A stretch of DNA of 64,000 nucleotides from Bacteriovoracales bacterium (GTDB lineage: Bacteria > Bdellovibrionota > Bacteriovoracia > Bacteriovoracales > Bacteriovoracaceae), in contig JASBRV010000067.1 in NCBI GenBank assembly GCA_030149295.1, forward strand, positions 37,199 to 101,198, given 5' to 3'. A program made the translations under genes and the position numbers. Each line of letters begins with the position of its first letter. The stretch's first letter is position 1. Positions 9,353 to 17,994 of this stretch are shown one piece after another. A model generated the notes under the pieces. The model was not told where the DNA came from. It made no database searches and saw only the letters and a program-made list of their open reading frames with translations.

Positions 9353-9374
9353 TCCACTATTGGATAAGAAATCG

Positions 9375-9403
9375 AGGCCCTCTTTTAAGAGGGCCTTTTT
9401 TTT
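9375..9403 (+). terminator. Rho-independent terminator after rplY
   Basis: AGGCCCTC and GAGGGCCT (extendable by two A-T pairs) form a strong stem, followed by eight T residues. It lies 22 bases after the rplY stop and overlaps the region just ahead of the next gene. Confidence 0.95.
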
Positions 9404-9412
9404 GGAGAAAGA

Positions 9413-9844
9413 ATGACCTGGTTAATTCTCGCTATTCCCACTCTTTTTGGGGCTTTTTATCATATAGGCCAAAAGAAATTGCGAACAGACCTCTCCCCCT
9501 TCCTTCTTTTTACACTCATTTATGGCATATCTATGATCATCATGCTTCTCTTCACTTTCTTTTGGGGAGATAAGCTTTCATCAATCAAAGAATTTAATCT
9601 TTATGACTGGAAAAATGTCATTTTAATTTCTTTGGGAATTATTGGCATTGAACTGGGATTTCTCTTAGCCTATCGCCAAGGCCTCCCTCTTAATACTTCA
9701 GCACTGGTAGTAAACACCGCTATGGGAGTTATTCTTCTCCTCTTTGGTTTATGGAGTGAAGGAGAAAGAGTGAGCCACCAACAATTTGCAGGTGTGCTCT
9801 TTTCTTTTGTGGGACTATTTCTTATAACTTTTAAAGGCTCGTAA
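9413..9844 (+). CDS. Half-size EamA/DMT-superfamily membrane protein
   Basis: 143 residues, hydrophobic, with about four or five transmembrane helices. The final part, NTAMGVILLLFGLWSEGERVS followed by GVLFSFVGLFLITF, has the pattern of one EamA repeat of the drug/metabolite transporter superfamily. Full transporters have two such repeats, so a protein of this size would act as a dimer, as in small EmrE-type carriers. GGAG lies 6 bases ahead of the ATG. The gene ends 14 bases inside the convergent queD-like gene. The substrate is unknown. Confidence 0.75.
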   Translation: MTWLILAIPTLFGAFYHIGQKKLRTDLSPFLLFTLIYGISMIIMLLFTFFWGDKLSSIKEFNLYDWKNVILISLGIIGIELGFLLAYRQGLPLNTSALVVNTAMGVILLLFGLWSEGERVSHQQFAGVLFSFVGLFLITFKGS

Positions 9845-10733
9845 TAGCACCTTTGGCAACACCCTCGTAGGCCCTAACAGTAATCTTTGGTCCTTCACCA
9901 ATATGCTCACGGAGCAATCTAGCAAAAAGCATCGAAAGATTCTCTACTGTGGACTCTTCTTCCATAATAAAGACCTCATTACCAGGTAAACTCCCTTTAA
10001 ATTCACCCTGACCTGAAGTGTAGCCAATGTGAATAGCAGGAATATCCTCTAGAACACCAGTAGGAATTTTTCCTTCATTAGCGGCGAGTACCTCTTCTTT
10101 ATTCTGGATATTTTCCCATTTACAAAAGTGAATAGAGCCCTTGAAAAGTTCTTCTGCCAAGTACCATTCGAGTTGATTGTCTTCTACTCCATTAATAAAC
10201 ACATCCACGGTATTCTTGTGGCCATGAAAGAGCCTTTGGCAGTTTCCATAGTGTTCTTTAAGACCATGAGTATAGTGAAAGGTTGCCTTTTCAGGAGGAA
10301 GATCTTCGTCCTCTAAGGAAATGCGAACTGCTGTCACCGTTTCCGGCATTTCTTTTAGAATAATGGTTTCAAGATAAGTGGCAATGGTCTCTTTTGAGAC
10401 GTGATGAAAAGGTAGCTCACAAATGCCCTCTTCTGGGCACTCGTAATGGATAGGCATGTCGTTAAGGCCATAACTGTATTGAAAACTAAGGCGAGAACCA
10501 TCTAACTTCTCTGGCAATCCAGAGGGTACGACTAAACGATGATCGCAATCCCTATCAATGATCTCTTTGACCTTCTTCTTAGCGTAGCTAAAATCGTAAA
10601 CCACACCCTCTTTATCTGTTTTTCCAATAAATTCGACATGAACCTTAAGTGCATCTCCTACAACACCTCTGTGATCATCTAGATAAGCATAATCTAATAC
10701 AGTGACGTTCTTATAAAAAAGCGAGATTTTCAT
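9831..10733 (-). CDS. Tandem QueD-like 6-pyruvoyl-tetrahydropterin synthase family protein
   Basis: 300 residues with two regions of the 6-pyruvoyl-tetrahydropterin/6-carboxytetrahydropterin synthase fold. Domain 1 has VVYDFSYAKKKVKEII and DHRLVVP, a typical QueD segment, but DDHRG stands where the HGH zinc motif is expected. Domain 2 has THGL...GNCQRLFHGH (about 158-172), supplying the Cys and His residues of an active QueD site. Known QueD enzymes convert dihydroneopterin triphosphate for queuosine synthesis. Divergent transcription from folE2, which makes that substrate, supports a pterin role. The start at 10733 is set by GGAGG 6 bases upstream; a TTG at 10772 lacks such a site. Exact product not assignable. 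Confidence 0.8.
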   Translation of the reverse strand: MKISLFYKNVTVLDYAYLDDHRGVVGDALKVHVEFIGKTDKEGVVYDFSYAKKKVKEIIDRDCDHRLVVPSGLPEKLDGSRLSFQYSYGLNDMPIHYECPEEGICELPFHHVSKETIATYLETIILKEMPETVTAVRISLEDEDLPPEKATFHYTHGLKEHYGNCQRLFHGHKNTVDVFINGVEDNQLEWYLAEELFKGSIHFCKWENIQNKEEVLAANEGKIPTGVLEDIPAIHIGYTSGQGEFKGSLPGNEVFIMEEESTVENLSMLFARLLREHIGEGPKITVRAYEGVAKGAITSL

Positions 10734-10834
10734 CAGAGCCTCCAGGAGTGGTTCTAGACCATGTCTATACAATTAACCTTGCTTTTGGCAGCTTAACCCA
10801 ATATAACTGGTTGAGTCCATAAAATACGCCACTT

Positions 10835-10865
10835 TTGAGCTTATTTTATATAGACAGGCTATAAT
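10835..10865 (+). promoter_or_regulatory. Candidate sigma70-type promoter of folE2
   Basis: TTGAGC at 10835-10840 and a perfect TATAAT at 10860-10865, with a long 19-base spacer. Transcription would start about 14 bases before the folE2 ATG. The -10 is convincing; the -35 pairing is less so. Confidence 0.5.
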
Positions 10866-10886
10866 GCCAAACGGGAGCAAACCGCC

Positions 10887-11837
10887 ATGTTAAAACGTAA
10901 TGAGTACAATCAAGCAAAAGTTGTTAAAGGTGACCACAAAGACATCGTTAATTGTGCTGTCAAAGACGAATCAGGTCTCAACGACTTTCAAAAGCTCCCA
11001 AATAATCACGGTGTCATGATTCCTCGTGTAGGCATTGAACGTTTTCGAGTGCCTCTGAACTATCGTCATGCAGATGGCGAAATCATGAACCATGATACTG
11101 AAGCTTCCATGTATGTTAGCCTCAGTGCCGATAAAACCGGTGTCAACATGAGCCGCTTTTGCCAAGTTCTACAAGACGAAGCCTCTCGATCTCCTGTTGA
11201 TAATGACTTTTTCAAAAGGGTCCTTCGTCGCTTTAGAAGTGATCTCAGAGACTATGAAACAGAAAAGCTGATTCCTCTGGCTGAGTTAAAGCTGACTTTT
11301 TCCTATGCTACCAAACAGCCCTCTCTCAAGAGTGGAAACTGGGGTTGGCAATATTATCAATGCGAAATGAAGGGAATTGAGAATTCTCTTGGTGAAGTGA
11401 CAATGGCCCTCACCATTAATTATGAATACAGCTCAACTTGCCCGTGTAGCTTATCCATGGCTAAGCAATATGAAGACGATTTTCGCAGCGGAAAGACCAC
11501 TGAAGGCAATGGCATAGCGACTGCCCACTCTCAACGATCTAACGCCAAAACGACCGTTTTCTACAAAATGGAAAATGCCATAACCATTGAGGATTTAGTG
11601 GTCCTTCTTAGAGAGGCCCTTCCTACTGAGACCCAAAGCCTCGTAAAGAGATTGGATGAGCAGGCATTTGCCATTCTCAACGGAGAAAACCCCATTTTTG
11701 TTGAGCATGTTGCCCGCAGATTGAGTCATGCCCTGGATTCTGACGAAAGAATCCTCGATTGGAATGTCCATATTGAACATTGGGAATCTTTACATAGTCA
11801 TAATGCCGTCGCCTTTATCCAAAAGGAAAGACAGTAG
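10887..11837 (+). CDS. folE2: GTP cyclohydrolase FolE2 (type IB)
   Basis: 316 residues. Converts GTP to 7,8-dihydroneopterin triphosphate, the entry to folate and queuosine synthesis. The FolE2 signature SSTCPCS (Cys185 and Cys187, one of them the catalytic Cys) is present, as is the N-terminal GVMIPRVGIERFRVPL and the His-rich end (HIEHWESLHSHNAVAF). FolE2 can use metals other than zinc, unlike FolE. No classical folE is in the window. GGGAGC precedes the ATG. It is divergent from the tandem QueD-like gene, which probably uses its product. Somewhat longer than typical FolE2, through the N-terminus. Confidence 0.95.
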   Translation: MLKRNEYNQAKVVKGDHKDIVNCAVKDESGLNDFQKLPNNHGVMIPRVGIERFRVPLNYRHADGEIMNHDTEASMYVSLSADKTGVNMSRFCQVLQDEASRSPVDNDFFKRVLRRFRSDLRDYETEKLIPLAELKLTFSYATKQPSLKSGNWGWQYYQCEMKGIENSLGEVTMALTINYEYSSTCPCSLSMAKQYEDDFRSGKTTEGNGIATAHSQRSNAKTTVFYKMENAITIEDLVVLLREALPTETQSLVKRLDEQAFAILNGENPIFVEHVARRLSHALDSDERILDWNVHIEHWESLHSHNAVAFIQKERQ

Positions 11838-11919
11838 TTTGTAAATTCAACAACTTAACGCATCAAATCAAACATTTCAGATGTAAGTTTTTTTTATGGC
11901 TACTATAACTAATGGTTAG

Positions 11920-11948
11920 TTGTATCTCGCGCCTATTTACCATAATAT
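11920..11948 (+). promoter_or_regulatory. Weak candidate promoter of the S8 protease gene
   Basis: TTGTAT, a 17-base spacer and TAATAT lie 30 bases ahead of the protease ATG. Both hexamers are partial matches; the spacing is ideal. Confidence 0.3.
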
Positions 11949-11978
11949 CCCCCGACAATCCTACCTTCGGAGAGAGAA

Positions 11979-14900
11979 ATGGTGAATGTGAAAAACGTTT
12001 TAATTATGACTATGACCGCTGCTTTGGCCCTTACAGGCTGTTCTAAAAAAGCAGAAATCGAAAATCAGCCTCTCGAACTTATCAGTGGTGACCTCTTTTC
12101 TAACAGACCTATTAATGTAGAGAGTGTGGTTGTTTTACTAAAGTTAGATAACCCTTCACTGATTGAAAGTGGAACCTACCAAAATGGTGTCCTAGAAATA
12201 AACGAAGAGGCTAAAGCAGCTCTTTTGGCCGAACAAGCTGAGACAGTCGCAAAGGCTAAGGCTCTCTCCGATGATGTTAGACTTCTCTTTTCCTATAAGT
12301 TTGCCCTTAATGGTGTTGCCCTATCTGTTCCCCTTGGACTTTATGACCAAGTAGAGACATTAGGAACTGTGGCCCGTGCAGAAAAAGAAGTTCTCTTTGA
12401 AAGACCAGTGCTTTCCGCTTCACAAAAGAAGGCCCAATTAAAGGCCCTTCAAGAAGCGACAGAAATTGCTCAAAAGAAAAGCCCTAATCCATTTGCTGTC
12501 ACAAGCGTTACCCATATCGGTGCTGATCAAGTTCATGCTCAAGGCTTCAAAGGAAAAGGCGTAAAAGTGGGAATCATCGACACTGGTGTCGACTTTACTC
12601 ATAAAATGCTCGGTGGAAACGGCGACGTTGAAGCTTTTAAGACGATGGACAAAGAAAAAGAAACTCCCCTTTTTCCTAATCAAAAAGTTGTCGGTGGTTA
12701 TGACTTCACAGGTCCTGATTACTCCCCAGGTTCAATTTTAAAGTCTTGGAGAATTCCACGTCCCGATGTTAATCCCATGGATGAAGGTGGACACGGAACT
12801 CACGTTGCTGGTTCTGTTGCTGGTATAGGTGACGGTGTTAATACATACGATGGTGTCGCTCCAGAAGCTGATATTTATGCCCTTAAGGTTTTTGGAAATA
12901 ATGGTGGTACTAGTGACACAGTTGTTATCGCTGCAATGGAATGGGCGATGGACCCAAACCAAGATATGGACCCAAGTGACCGTCTTGATGTTCTCAACCT
13001 TTCTCTCGGTGGTGGTTTTGGTAAACCAAATATCCTCTACTCTCTTGCAGTCAAAAATTTAGCTAAAGTTGGCATCATCTCAGTGATGTCTGCTGGTAAC
13101 TCTGGAGCAACCCCCTTTATTACGGGCGCACCAGGAACATCTGAAGATGGTCTCTCTGTAGGAGCATCTGTTGATGGAATGGAAAAGAATTGGACCTTTG
13201 ATGCAACAAAGGTTTCTTCTCCAAGCTTAGGAAATATTTTAGAAAGAAGATTTACAGCTTCTTTTGCCCCTCTCCCAAGTGAAGTGGATGTAAAAGGAAA
13301 GCTCGTTTATGTTGGTGATGCCACTAGCGACTTTGATCAAGCGACAATTGACCAACTTAATGGCCACGTCGCCCTTATTGATCGTGGTGGCAATCCCTTT
13401 GTTGAAAAAGTGAATCGTGCTGAAGCAGCTGGTGCTATTGCGGTAGTCATTGCCAATAACCAGCCTGGTTCACCTATTTTTATGGGTGGAGAAGGTAAAG
13501 CTGGAATTACGGCCGTTATGGTTTCACAAGACACCGGGGTTTTAATTAAAGACGCCATGGCCAAGGGTGAAGATGTCGTTGTTGAGTTTACACCTGAAGA
13601 ACAAGTCAAAACCCCTGAAGTCATTGATACCATCACTGGTTTCTCTTCACAGGGACCGCGAAGTGAAGATGGTCTCATTAAGCCTGAAATCGTAGCTCCT
13701 GGTTTTCAAATCATCTCTGCCTCTGCTGGTGAAGGTGATAAAGGCGTTGCTCTTAATGGAACTTCTATGTCTGCTCCTCATATGGCAGGAGTCATGGCGC
13801 TCTTAAAACAAGCTAAGCCCTCACTCAACACAGCTCAAGCAAAAGCTCTTGTGATGAATACGGCCACTCCCATGAAAGACGAAGCTGGAAATACTTACTC
13901 TGTTACTCGTCAAGGTGCTGGACTTGTAAATCCTTTTAAAGCTGTTAGTGCAAAAATCATCGCCACTCCTGCAGCTCTAAGTTTAGGAACTTTTCAATTA
14001 GAAGAGAAGAAAGCTGTTAGAAAAGAACTTCAGATCTTTAATACGACAAACAAAGAAAAGACTCTTGAAGTCACTTTTAAAAGTACAAACGGGACTAAAA
14101 ATATTGCGGCCGTCAGTAAAACCGTAACCGTACCTGCCCTGACAACTCAAAGTATGAAAATGACGATTTCTATGTTGGCCACAAAAGAAGCTCCTGTAGA
14201 ATTTCATGAGGGGCACATCTCTATTAAAGAAGGTAACGAGATTCTCGCTGTCATTCCAGTGCTAGGTGTATCGAAAAGACTGTCACGTGTCGCTACAGAT
14301 GAGCTAAAAGTCTATGCTACAGCTCAAGAAGATGCAATCGATGCCCTCGCGGAACTTAAACTTTCCAACAAAAGCCAAAATACTGGTGTTGTCGAAGTTT
14401 TCAACTTACTTGGTACAGATAAGAGAAAGCCCACAGGTGGTACTAACGCTGATATTCTCTCACGCTCTTGTGACCTTCAAGCAGTTGGCTATAGAATCGT
14501 AAAAAGAAATGACCGTTCCATGCTTCAAATTGGGATGAAGATTTACGCTCCGGTAAGTAACTGGCAAGCTTGTGAGCTTTCCGTGAGGATTGATGGTGAT
14601 GGTGATGGAGAAGCTGATCAGGAAATCGGAGGACTTCCTCATACTTACCTCTCTGGATTAGCAGCACTCGTTCCAGCAGGATTTTACTCGGTTCTTTTAG
14701 ATCATAAAAAAGCCGTTCAAATCCGTACCGCCTATGAGCAAAATATTGTTGCCAATGAAGGACGTCCCACCACTGAACTAAGTTATGTTCCGGCACTCTT
14801 GGATGTTCAGCTGATGAAAGGCTATGCAAATTCTAATTTGGCCATTCTTGAGCTTGATCTTGCCAATATCGCAAGAACTGACGAAGGAAGAATTCGTATC

Positions 14901-15167
14901 AAACCCACTATGTTTAATGAGGGCGGTATTGAATACGAAGATAACCTTCAAGAAAGATGGTTTACCATTTCACCGCAAGAAAGAGAGCAATCCTTTAGAG
15001 ATATTCCTGAAGCCTTCACTCTTGCCCCAGGTGAATCTAAAACTGTTGAATTAACAAAAGGCTTTGGAAGCGAAAATTTAATGATCGCCTCTCCAACAAA
15101 CCTTCAGATCGGAAATCGCCAAACAACAGTTGGCGCAGGACTAGAGATCGTTAAACCAACATTCTAA
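11979..15167 (+). CDS. Subtilisin-like (S8) serine protease, lipoprotein with PA domain
   Basis: 1062 residues. A lipoprotein signal ends in LTGC (Cys21). An I9-like propeptide region (about 40-150) is followed by the S8 catalytic domain with all three residues: Asp201 in IIDTGVDF, His272 in GGHGTHVAG and Ser596 in NGTSMSAPH. A protease-associated (PA) domain (about 461-540, VALIDRGG) is inserted between His and Ser, as in lactocepin and C5a-peptidase types. The roughly 430-residue C-terminal part is beta-rich (Fn3-like) with a DGDGDGEAD calcium-binding-like stretch near residue 870. It is likely an envelope-anchored or surface endopeptidase that degrades large proteins, a plausible predation enzyme. 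GGAGAG precedes the ATG; it is monocistronic, ended by a terminator. Confidence 0.92.
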   Translation: MVNVKNVLIMTMTAALALTGCSKKAEIENQPLELISGDLFSNRPINVESVVVLLKLDNPSLIESGTYQNGVLEINEEAKAALLAEQAETVAKAKALSDDVRLLFSYKFALNGVALSVPLGLYDQVETLGTVARAEKEVLFERPVLSASQKKAQLKALQEATEIAQKKSPNPFAVTSVTHIGADQVHAQGFKGKGVKVGIIDTGVDFTHKMLGGNGDVEAFKTMDKEKETPLFPNQKVVGGYDFTGPDYSPGSILKSWRIPRPDVNPMDEGGHGTHVAGSVAGIGDGVNTYDGVAPEADIYALKVFGNNGGTSDTVVIAAMEWAMDPNQDMDPSDRLDVLNLSLGGGFGKPNILYSLAVKNLAKVGIISVMSAGNSGATPFITGAPGTSEDGLSVGASVDGMEKNWTFDATKVSSPSLGNILERRFTASFAPLPSEVDVKGKLVYVGDATSDFDQATIDQLNGHVALIDRGGNPFVEKVNRAEAAGAIAVVIANNQPGSPIFMGGEGKAGITAVMVSQDTGVLIKDAMAKGEDVVVEFTPEEQVKTPEVIDTITGFSSQGPRSEDGLIKPEIVAPGFQIISASAGEGDKGVALNGTSMSAPHMAGVMALLKQAKPSLNTAQAKALVMNTATPMKDEAGNTYSVTRQGAGLVNPFKAVSAKIIATPAALSLGTFQLEEKKAVRKELQIFNTTNKEKTLEVTFKSTNGTKNIAAVSKTVTVPALTTQSMKMTISMLATKEAPVEFHEGHISIKEGNEILAVIPVLGVSKRLSRVATDELKVYATAQEDAIDALAELKLSNKSQNTGVVEVFNLLGTDKRKPTGGTNADILSRSCDLQAVGYRIVKRNDRSMLQIGMKIYAPVSNWQACELSVRIDGDGDGEADQEIGGLPHTYLSGLAALVPAGFYSVLLDHKKAVQIRTAYEQNIVANEGRPTTELSYVPALLDVQLMKGYANSNLAILELDLANIARTDEGRIRIKPTMFNEGGIEYEDNLQERWFTISPQEREQSFRDIPEAFTLAPGESKTVELTKGFGSENLMIASPTNLQIGNRQTTVGAGLEIVKPTF

Positions 15168-15180
15168 AAAGAATAGACTT

Positions 15181-15212
15181 AGTCCACCTCAATCGAGGTG
15201 GACTATTTTTTT
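15181..15212 (+). terminator. Terminator of the S8 protease gene, overlapping the end of rmuC
   Basis: AGTCCACCTC and GAGGTGGACT form a perfect 10-bp stem with a 4-base loop, followed by ATTTTTTT. The same bases encode the last codons and stop of rmuC on the other strand, so convergent genes share it. On the minus strand the trailing sequence is poor in T. Confidence 0.9.
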
Positions 15213-16172
15213 GAAACGCTCTGATAACTTTCTCTGGCTAATATGGATTTTCTCTACATCCTTAGCGACCGTGCCTAAATGTTTAGAAAGGTCTTCCCAT
15301 CGCTCATCAAAACGACCAAAGTCTTGCTCTAATTTATTGATCTCATTTCGTATTTCTTCCATATGCTGACTTCTTTCAACATTTCTTAACACCGACTGCA
15401 CCGTCGTTAGAATGGCTAAAAAAGTGGTGGGAGAGGATAACCAAACTCGCTTCTTAGCGGCATAATCTACAATATCCTGATGGTAGGCATGAACCTGAGA
15501 AAAGATGGCCTCAGCGGGTAAAAAGAGAACTGCTTGCTCAGATGTTTCATTGGGAATGATATATTTCGAAGAAATATCATCAATATGTTTTTTTAAATTT
15601 TTCCCAAATTCTTTCTGAGCAGTGTTACGCTCACTCTCGGCCAATTCCTCATCTACCATTTTTTGATAATTCTCTAGAGGAAACTTGGCATCAACCGCTA
15701 AGAGACCTAGTGGAGAGGGCAAATGCAAAACAGCATCTGCCATTTTACCATTAGAAAGCGTGTGTTGAAGATCATAGACCTTCCCCTTTGCCTCACCAAA
15801 AACACTTACTAAGATTTGCTCAAGCTGAATTTCACCAAAGATGCCTCTGGTCTTTTTATCCGTGAGAACATTTTGAAGGTGAACGACATTCTCTGATAAG
15901 GAGGCCATTTGCTTTTGAGCTGAATCGACAAGAACCAGACGCTCCATAACCTCACTTAAAGTTTTTCGCGATCTTTCGAGCCCATCACCAATTTTTCGAT
16001 CGAGAGAATCACGTAAGGATTGAAACTCTTGAGACTGATAAAATTTTTGGCGATCTTGAAACTCACTTAAGTTTTTTAAGAGGACATTTTCCATCCCTTG
16101 CCTTTTATTAATAATAAGAATTAATACGAGAACACAATTCAAAAGGCCGAGACCAATAAGGGCCATTTCCAT
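15189..16172 (-). CDS. rmuC: DNA recombination protein RmuC
   Basis: 327 residues: one N-terminal membrane helix (about 1-22), a coiled coil (about 30-110), then the RmuC domain with GIFGEIQLEQIL, DAVLHLPSPLGLLAVDAKFPLENYQ and VLFLPAEAIFSQVH, and a final coiled coil. RmuC has a restriction-endonuclease-like core and limits inversions at short repeats; the exact activity is unsettled. AGGA lies ahead of the ATG at 16172. It follows aapP by 8 bases on the same strand and may be read through from the aap operon, though no functional link is evident. Confidence 0.93.
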   Translation of the reverse strand: MEMALIGLGLLNCVLVLILIINKRQGMENVLLKNLSEFQDRQKFYQSQEFQSLRDSLDRKIGDGLERSRKTLSEVMERLVLVDSAQKQMASLSENVVHLQNVLTDKKTRGIFGEIQLEQILVSVFGEAKGKVYDLQHTLSNGKMADAVLHLPSPLGLLAVDAKFPLENYQKMVDEELAESERNTAQKEFGKNLKKHIDDISSKYIIPNETSEQAVLFLPAEAIFSQVHAYHQDIVDYAAKKRVWLSSPTTFLAILTTVQSVLRNVERSQHMEEIRNEINKLEQDFGRFDERWEDLSKHLGTVAKDVEKIHISQRKLSERFKKIVHLD

Positions 16173-16180
16173 AAGAATTC

Positions 16181-16918
16181 CTAATGTAAAATTTGGGCTA
16201 AAAATTCAATTGATCGTGGATGTTTAGGTTGAGAAAAGAAAGTATGAGGATCAGCTTCTTCAACAATCTCTCCCTCATCCATGAAGATCACCCTATCGGC
16301 TACCTGCTTAGCAAAACCCATCTCATGAGTCACACAGAGCATGGTCATTCCCTCTTTGGCTAAATCAACCATAACATCTAAAACTTCTTTTACCATTTCA
16401 GGGTCCAAAGCGGAGGTTGGCTCATCAAAGAGCATCACCTTTGGTTTCATACATAGACTTCTTGCAATGGCGACTCTCTGTTGCTGACCTCCACTTAATT
16501 GACCTGGGTATTTGTGGGCTTGATCAGCAATCGCAACTCTCTCTAATAACTCCATGGCTAACTTTTCTGCCTGATCTTTAGGAGTATTTTTAACCCAAAT
16601 AGGGGCTAAGGTGAGGTTTTCAAGAATTGTTAAATGGGGAAAGAGATTAAAGTGTTGGAAGACCATTCCCACTTCTTTTCTTATATTTTGGAGATTTTTT
16701 AAATTGTCGTTTAGGATGATGTTATCGATACTAATACGTCCACTTTGGTGTTTTTCTAAACGATTAAGGCATCTAATAAGAGTGGACTTGCCGCTACCGG
16801 ATGGGCCGCAAATGACGATTTTCTCTCCTTCAGAAACATTAAGAGTAATGTTTTTGAGGACATGAAATTCATCGAACCATTTATTAACTTCATCCATATG
16901 AATCATAGTTTTATTCAT
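16181..16918 (-). CDS. aapP: Amino-acid ABC transporter ATPase AapP
   Basis: 245 residues of a polar-amino-acid ABC ATPase. Walker [10 protein letters not shown] (38-46), Q-loop [14 protein letters not shown], signature LSGGQQQR and Walker [13 protein letters not shown] with the following H-loop (CVTHEM) are all intact. It powers the AapQM permease for general L-amino-acid uptake. The start overlaps the aapM stop by four bases (ATGA), which means coupled translation. Its periplasmic partner AapJ is encoded not next to aapQ but at 23942-24949. Confidence 0.95.
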   Translation of the reverse strand: MNKTMIHMDEVNKWFDEFHVLKNITLNVSEGEKIVICGPSGSGKSTLIRCLNRLEKHQSGRISIDNIILNDNLKNLQNIRKEVGMVFQHFNLFPHLTILENLTLAPIWVKNTPKDQAEKLAMELLERVAIADQAHKYPGQLSGGQQQRVAIARSLCMKPKVMLFDEPTSALDPEMVKEVLDVMVDLAKEGMTMLCVTHEMGFAKQVADRVIFMDEGEIVEEADPHTFFSQPKHPRSIEFLAQILH

Positions 16919-17994
16919 GAACGAGCTCCGTATGAAAACTCTCTTTCAAGTCGGCTTGAATAGCGAGACATTGAAAAACAAAAGATAAAATAAATTATTG
17001 AAACAAAAAGGTAGGCTTCAACTGAAAAACCTAACCATTCGGGGTCTTTGAGGGATGTTTTTGTGGTCATTAGGAGGTCACTCAAAGCAATAATAACCAC
17101 AAGAGAGGTATCTTTAAACATTCCAATGGCCGTATTGACAGTGGGAGGAATTACAATTTTGAGGGCTTGAGGAAGGATGACTTTAGTCATTTTTTGAAAA
17201 TAATTTAGCCCTAAAGAGTCGGCGGCTTCATATTGCCCAGAATCTACTGCAGATAAGCCTCCCCTGACCACCTCGGCCATATAAGCAGACATAAACATGA
17301 TAATAGCAGCTTGGGCACGAAGGAGCTTGGGAAGATTCCAACCATCAGGAAGAAAAAGGGGAAACATAACAGAGGCCATGAAAAGTAAACTAATCATTGG
17401 AACACCTCTAATAAGCTCTATGTATATGACACAGACACTTTTAATAAGTGGCAATTTTCCTGTTCTTCCCAATGCCAAAAGAATTCCTATTGGATAAGCA
17501 AATAAGATTCCAATAAATGAAAGGATGAGAGTCAAAGGTAATCCCCCCCATTTCCCAACGTCGACACTTTCAAGCCCAAGACCTCCTCCCATTAGCCAAC
17601 TACTCATGAGAAAAATGGAAATCCAATACTTAATAAGGCCTTTATTCCACCTTTTAGGATCACGACTAAAAAAACAAAGTCCCACTAAAAGAATCATAAA
17701 GGCGATAGGTCGCCATAAATGTTCTCGAGGATAAAAACCAAAAATGATGAACTCGAATTTTTCTCTTATAAAAACTAGGCATGCCCCTTCTGCTTGTCGA
17801 CATGTTTGTGCAGTCCCTTCCCAAACACCTTTAACGATGAGCCAGTCAAAGAAGCTACCTAGGGCCTTAATTAAGAGGCAGGTGATGATGATGGATATGG
17901 CCGAGTTCTTAGGATTAGAGAATAGATTAGCCTTTAGCCATTTCGCCACTCCATCCATAAAAGGGATTTTTCTCTTTTCGGGGTTCTTGATCAC
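16915..17994 (-). CDS. aapM: Amino-acid ABC transporter permease AapM
   Basis: 359 residues with an N-terminal membrane region, a periplasmic segment with two Cys residues ([12 protein letters not shown]), and the HisM-type permease domain in the C-terminal half. The cytoplasmic EAA loop [29 protein letters not shown] contacts AapP. The length and the extra N-terminal helices match AapM rather than the shorter HisM/GlnP permeases. The start is GTG, in a GTGA overlap with the aapQ stop. Confidence 0.93.
   Translation of the reverse strand: MIKNPEKRKIPFMDGVAKWLKANLFSNPKNSAISIIITCLLIKALGSFFDWLIVKGVWEGTAQTCRQAEGACLVFIREKFEFIIFGFYPREHLWRPIAFMILLVGLCFFSRDPKRWNKGLIKYWISIFLMSSWLMGGGLGLESVDVGKWGGLPLTLILSFIGILFAYPIGILLALGRTGKLPLIKSVCVIYIELIRGVPMISLLFMASVMFPLFLPDGWNLPKLLRAQAAIIMFMSAYMAEVVRGGLSAVDSGQYEAADSLGLNYFQKMTKVILPQALKIVIPPTVNTAIGMFKDTSLVVIIALSDLLMTTKTSLKDPEWLGFSVEAYLFVSIIYFIFCFSMSRYSSRLEREFSYGARS

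Noticed and set aside
11868..11896. Possible terminator after folE2 (ACAT/ATGT stem and T run)
   Set aside because: The stem is 4 bp; too weak to call, although the T run is long.
14443..14829. 128-codon minus-strand frame with a His run
   Set aside because: Lies wholly within the S8 protease gene; the His run is the reverse reading of GATGGTGATGGTGATGG codons.
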